Assembly (NCBI GenBank): GCA_016206565.1
Contig: JACQRG010000005.1
Span: forward strand, 1-8,388
Source: Candidatus Omnitrophota bacterium
Lineage (GTDB): Bacteria; Omnitrophota; Gorgyraeia; Aquiviventales; Aquiviventaceae
Length of the DNA stretch: 8,388 nt
Reading direction: 5' to 3'
Shown here: positions 6,183-8,388 of the stretch, piece after piece
Layout of the letters: every line of letters starts with the position of its first letter
Position numbering within the stretch: the first letter of the stretch is position 1
Made by a program: the position numbers and the translations under genes
Notes under the pieces: model-generated
Databases searched by the model: none
What the model saw: only the letters and a program-made list of their open reading frames with translations
Told to the model about the DNA's origin: nothing

Positions 6183-6386
6183 ATGGCGAAAGGCACCGTC
6201 AAGTGGTTCAACGACCAGAAGGGTTATGGGTTCATCAGCCCGGAGGATGGTTCGAAGGATGTGTTTGTCCACCATTCCTCAATCCAAGGCGATGGGTTCA
6301 AAACGCTGAAGGAAGGCGAGGTCGTGGAGTTTGAGGTGAGCAGCGGCCCGAAGGGTCCGCAGGCGAGCAACGTGATCAGACCGTAG
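6183..6386 (+). CDS. csp: CspA-family cold-shock protein
   Basis: This 67-aa single cold-shock domain (OB-fold) protein binds single-stranded RNA and DNA and acts as an RNA chaperone. The sequence has KGTVKWFNDQKGYGFISPED, with RNP1 KGYGFI (13-18), and RNP2 VFVHH (27-31). Further on it has LKEGEVVEFEV and the C-terminal GPQASNVIRP. It has the strongest ribosome-binding site in the window, GGAGGTGA at 6169-6176, six bases before the ATG, which suggests high translation. With infA 30 bases upstream and a terminator just downstream, it is the second and last gene of that unit. The paralogue letter (cspA-E) cannot be assigned. Confidence 0.95.
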   Translation: MAKGTVKWFNDQKGYGFISPEDGSKDVFVHHSSIQGDGFKTLKEGEVVEFEVSSGPKGPQASNVIRP

Positions 6387-6415
6387 CTTTCTCCCTCCGC
6401 ACTCTCAGACACACT

Positions 6416-6456
6416 GGGGACGTTTCTATTTCACAAGAATAGAGGCGTCCCCTTTT
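6416..6456 (+). terminator. Intrinsic terminator after the cold-shock gene
   Basis: A 15-bp stem pairs GGGGACGTTTCTATT (6416-6430) with AATAGAGGCGTCCCC (6438-6452), with two G-U pairs and a 7-base loop. TTTT follows at 6453-6456. It ends the infA-csp transcript rightward. The convergent RND gene stops 2 bases beyond it. In the leftward direction there is no T-run, so it is at best a weak terminator for that gene. Confidence 0.85.
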
Positions 6457-6457
6457 A

Positions 6458-8388
6458 TCACTGGGCGGGCAGGGCCGCCGGCGCTTCGGGGCGGGGGCCG
6501 GGCTGGCCGTAGCGCTTGCGCTCGATGCGGCTAAAGAGGCTGTACGCGCAGGGCACGACGAAGAGCGTCAGCAGCGTGGAGAATGCCACGCCGCCGATGA
6601 CCGCGATAGCCATGGGCATGCGCGTTTCAGCCCCCGGGCCGAACGCCAGCGCCGGCGGAGTTGCGGCGGCGATCGTGGAGATCGAAGTCATGAGGATGGC
6701 GCGCAGCCGGGTGGGGCAAGCGCGCTCCAGCGCCTCGCGCACCGGCAAGCCCTCCTCGCGGAACTGGTTGGTGAAGTCCACCAGCAGGATCGAGTTTTTC
6801 TTCACGATGCCCATGAGCAGGATGAGCCCGATGAAGCTGTAGATGTTCAGCGACTGCCGGCCGAGCCACAGGGCCACCAGGGCGCCGGAGATGCTAAAGG
6901 GCAGCGCCAGCAGCACGGTCACCGGGTGCAGGTAGCTGTTGTACTGCGAGCCGAGCACCATGTACGAGACCAGGATGCCCAGCACCAGCGCGAAGAGCAG
7001 GCTGGAGAACGACTCGCGGAACGTCTCGGTGCTGCCGCCGAAGACCACGCGATGACCCTGTGGCACGATCTCGTCGGCCAGGCGGCGGGCTTCGGCGAGC
7101 GCGGCGGCCTGGGATTGGCCCGGCGCCACGTTGGCAAACACGCTGATGGCCCGCTCCCGATCCTTGCGGGTGATGGTCAGCAGCGCGGGCGTTTCGGTCA
7201 CGGTGACGACGTCCTTGAGCTGGACCAATTCCCCGTGCGTGTTCCACACCCAGAGCTGTTCGATGTCCGCGGTGGCGGCGCGCTGGCTGGGGATGAGCCG
7301 CACGCGGATGTCGTAGCGGCGCCCGCCGCGCGTGTACTTGCCCACCCGCACCCCCCCGATGAGCGCGTTGATGGCGCGGCCGATGGACTCCACACTCACC
7401 CCCCGCGCCGCGGCCGCCTCCCGGTTAGGCCGCACCCGCACCTCGGGCACGCCGGTCCGGTAGTCGGGGTCCACCTCCACCATGAGCGGGCTGGCATCCA
7501 GGCGCCGCTCCAGCTCCTGCGAGACCTCGGCTAGGCGGTCCCACTCCGGCCCACGGACGGTGAGCTCGATGGGGAAGCCCCGCTGCGCGGAGAAGCCGCT
7601 CAACGAGAGGTCTTGCACTCTGGCCTCGACATCGGGAATGGTGTTGAGCTCCTTGCGGAACCATGCCATGAGCTCCTGTTGGGCAAGCGGCTTCTTGTTC
7701 GGCGCCACCACCGGCCGCTCCTTGGGCGGCTTGAAGGTGACGAAGAGGATGCCGGTGTTGACCTCGCCGCCGCCGAAGCCGCCGATGGCGCCGAAATAGC
7801 GCTTCATCTCGGGCCGGCTCATCGCCAGCGCTTCGGCCTTCTTGAACCTCTCGTCGGTGAACTCGATGGAGGAGCCCACCGGCGTCTGCAGCCGGACGAG
7901 GAACATGCTCTGGTCCTGCGGCGGCACGAACTCCTTGCGCAGCAACGGCATGAAGGCCAGCGACCCGCAGAAGATCAAGACGGAGGCGATGATCACCCTC
8001 CAGCGGCGGCCCAGGGCCCACACCAGCGCGGTCTGGTAGCGCGCGGCCAGCCACGCGAAGCCGGCTTCGACCGCCCGGCCGACCGGGGTGCGCCGCCCCC
8101 CGATGCGCAGGAACTGCGAGCAGCGCATGGGCGCTAAGGTGAGGGCCTCCAGCAGGGAGAGCGCGACGGCGACCGAGATGGTCACGCCGAACTGGAAGAA
8201 GAACTGCCCGATGATGCCGGTCATGAACGCCACCGGCAGGAAGATGGCGATGATGGCCAGCGTGGCCGCGAACGCGGCCGAGGTGATCTGCCGCGCCCCG
8301 AGGCGCGCGCCCTCCACACGGTCGGCGCCGTGCTCGCGGTGGCGCACGATGTTCTCCAGCACCATGATGGCGTCGTCTACCACCACAC
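6458..8388 (-). CDS. RND efflux transporter, HAE1 (AcrB-like) family, N-terminus outside window
   Basis: This is the inner-membrane proton-driven pump of a tripartite multidrug/hydrophobe efflux system. The frame is open to the window edge. About 642 codons are visible and begin within TM4, so roughly the first 400 of about 1045 residues are missing. The valine codon at 8386 is not a true start. Conserved proton-relay residues are present: the TM4 Asp pair (VVDDAI, residues 4-5 of the visible part), the TM10 Lys (KKNSILLVDF, K530) and the TM11 Arg (RLRAILMTS, R562). The second periplasmic loop (about 155-455) is full length with family motifs such as LQTPVGSS and VRVRPNREAAAARGVS. GSQYNSYLHPVTVLLALPF follows in the C-terminal membrane half. 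The C-terminus is short and proline/alanine-rich. The adaptor and outer-membrane partners are not in view, and drug specificity cannot be read. Confidence 0.94.
   Translation of the reverse strand, partial: VVVDDAIMVLENIVRHREHGADRVEGARLGARQITSAAFAATLAIIAIFLPVAFMTGIIGQFFFQFGVTISVAVALSLLEALTLAPMRCSQFLRIGGRRTPVGRAVEAGFAWLAARYQTALVWALGRRWRVIIASVLIFCGSLAFMPLLRKEFVPPQDQSMFLVRLQTPVGSSIEFTDERFKKAEALAMSRPEMKRYFGAIGGFGGGEVNTGILFVTFKPPKERPVVAPNKKPLAQQELMAWFRKELNTIPDVEARVQDLSLSGFSAQRGFPIELTVRGPEWDRLAEVSQELERRLDASPLMVEVDPDYRTGVPEVRVRPNREAAAARGVSVESIGRAINALIGGVRVGKYTRGGRRYDIRVRLIPSQRAATADIEQLWVWNTHGELVQLKDVVTVTETPALLTITRKDRERAISVFANVAPGQSQAAALAEARRLADEIVPQGHRVVFGGSTETFRESFSSLLFALVLGILVSYMVLGSQYNSYLHPVTVLLALPFSISGALVALWLGRQSLNIYSFIGLILLMGIVKKNSILLVDFTNQFREEGLPVREALERACPTRLRAILMTSISTIAAATPPALAFGPGAETRMPMAIAVIGGVAFSTLLTLFVVPCAYSLFSRIERKRYGQPGPRPEAPAALPAQ

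Noticed and set aside
5894..6334. A 146-codon plus-strand ORF starting in the infA terminator
   Set aside because: It overlaps infA and csp in another frame. Its start lies in the hairpin loop and no ribosome-binding site precedes it.
8384..8386. GTG at 8386 as start of the RND gene
   Set aside because: The frame continues to the window edge, and the residues here are the TM4 VVDDA motif in the middle of the protein. The gene is truncated by the window.

Overview
The window is a gene-dense stretch of high-GC bacterial DNA, roughly two thirds G+C by eye. Long shadow ORFs run opposite most real genes, as expected at this composition. An RND efflux pump points to a diderm (Gram-negative-type) bacterium. 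I cannot name the lineage from the sequence alone. No mobile element, tRNA, rRNA, CRISPR array or clear repeat family is visible, and no gene-free stretch reaches 300 bases.

Layout. (1) Bases 1-3331, plus strand: livH (5' end cut by the window), livM, livG and livF. These encode two permeases and two ATPases of a branched-chain or hydrophobic amino acid ABC importer. The genes touch or overlap by a few bases and are almost certainly one operon. No periplasmic binding protein (LivK type) is in the window. (2) 3361-4092, plus strand: a small alpha/beta hydrolase with an intact Ser-Asp-His triad. It lies 29 bases after livF and has its own extended -10 element, which would give an almost leaderless mRNA. 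(3) 5771 down to 4095, minus strand: a two-gene operon of an MtnA-type sugar-phosphate isomerase and a class II aldolase-family protein. It fits salvage of methylthioadenosine or 5'-deoxyadenosine, either by a DHAP-shunt-like route or through an MtnB-type step. It meets the hydrolase tail to tail with a 2-base gap. (4) 5772-5930: a divergent promoter region. It holds a perfect extended TATAAT for mtnA that predicts a leaderless transcript. On the plus strand a sigma70-type promoter is followed within about 65 bases by a 12-bp stem with a T-run, ahead of infA. (5) 5931-6386, plus strand: infA (initiation factor 1) and a CspA-family cold-shock gene, closed by a terminator at 6416-6456. (6) 8388 down to 6458, minus strand: the C-terminal 60% or so of an HAE1-type RND efflux transporter, cut by the window edge.

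The genes are ordinary families. The two places most worth attention are the infA leader, where a complete terminator sits between promoter and gene (attenuator or small RNA), and the compact isomerase-aldolase operon with a substitution at the usual catalytic glutamate of the aldolase.
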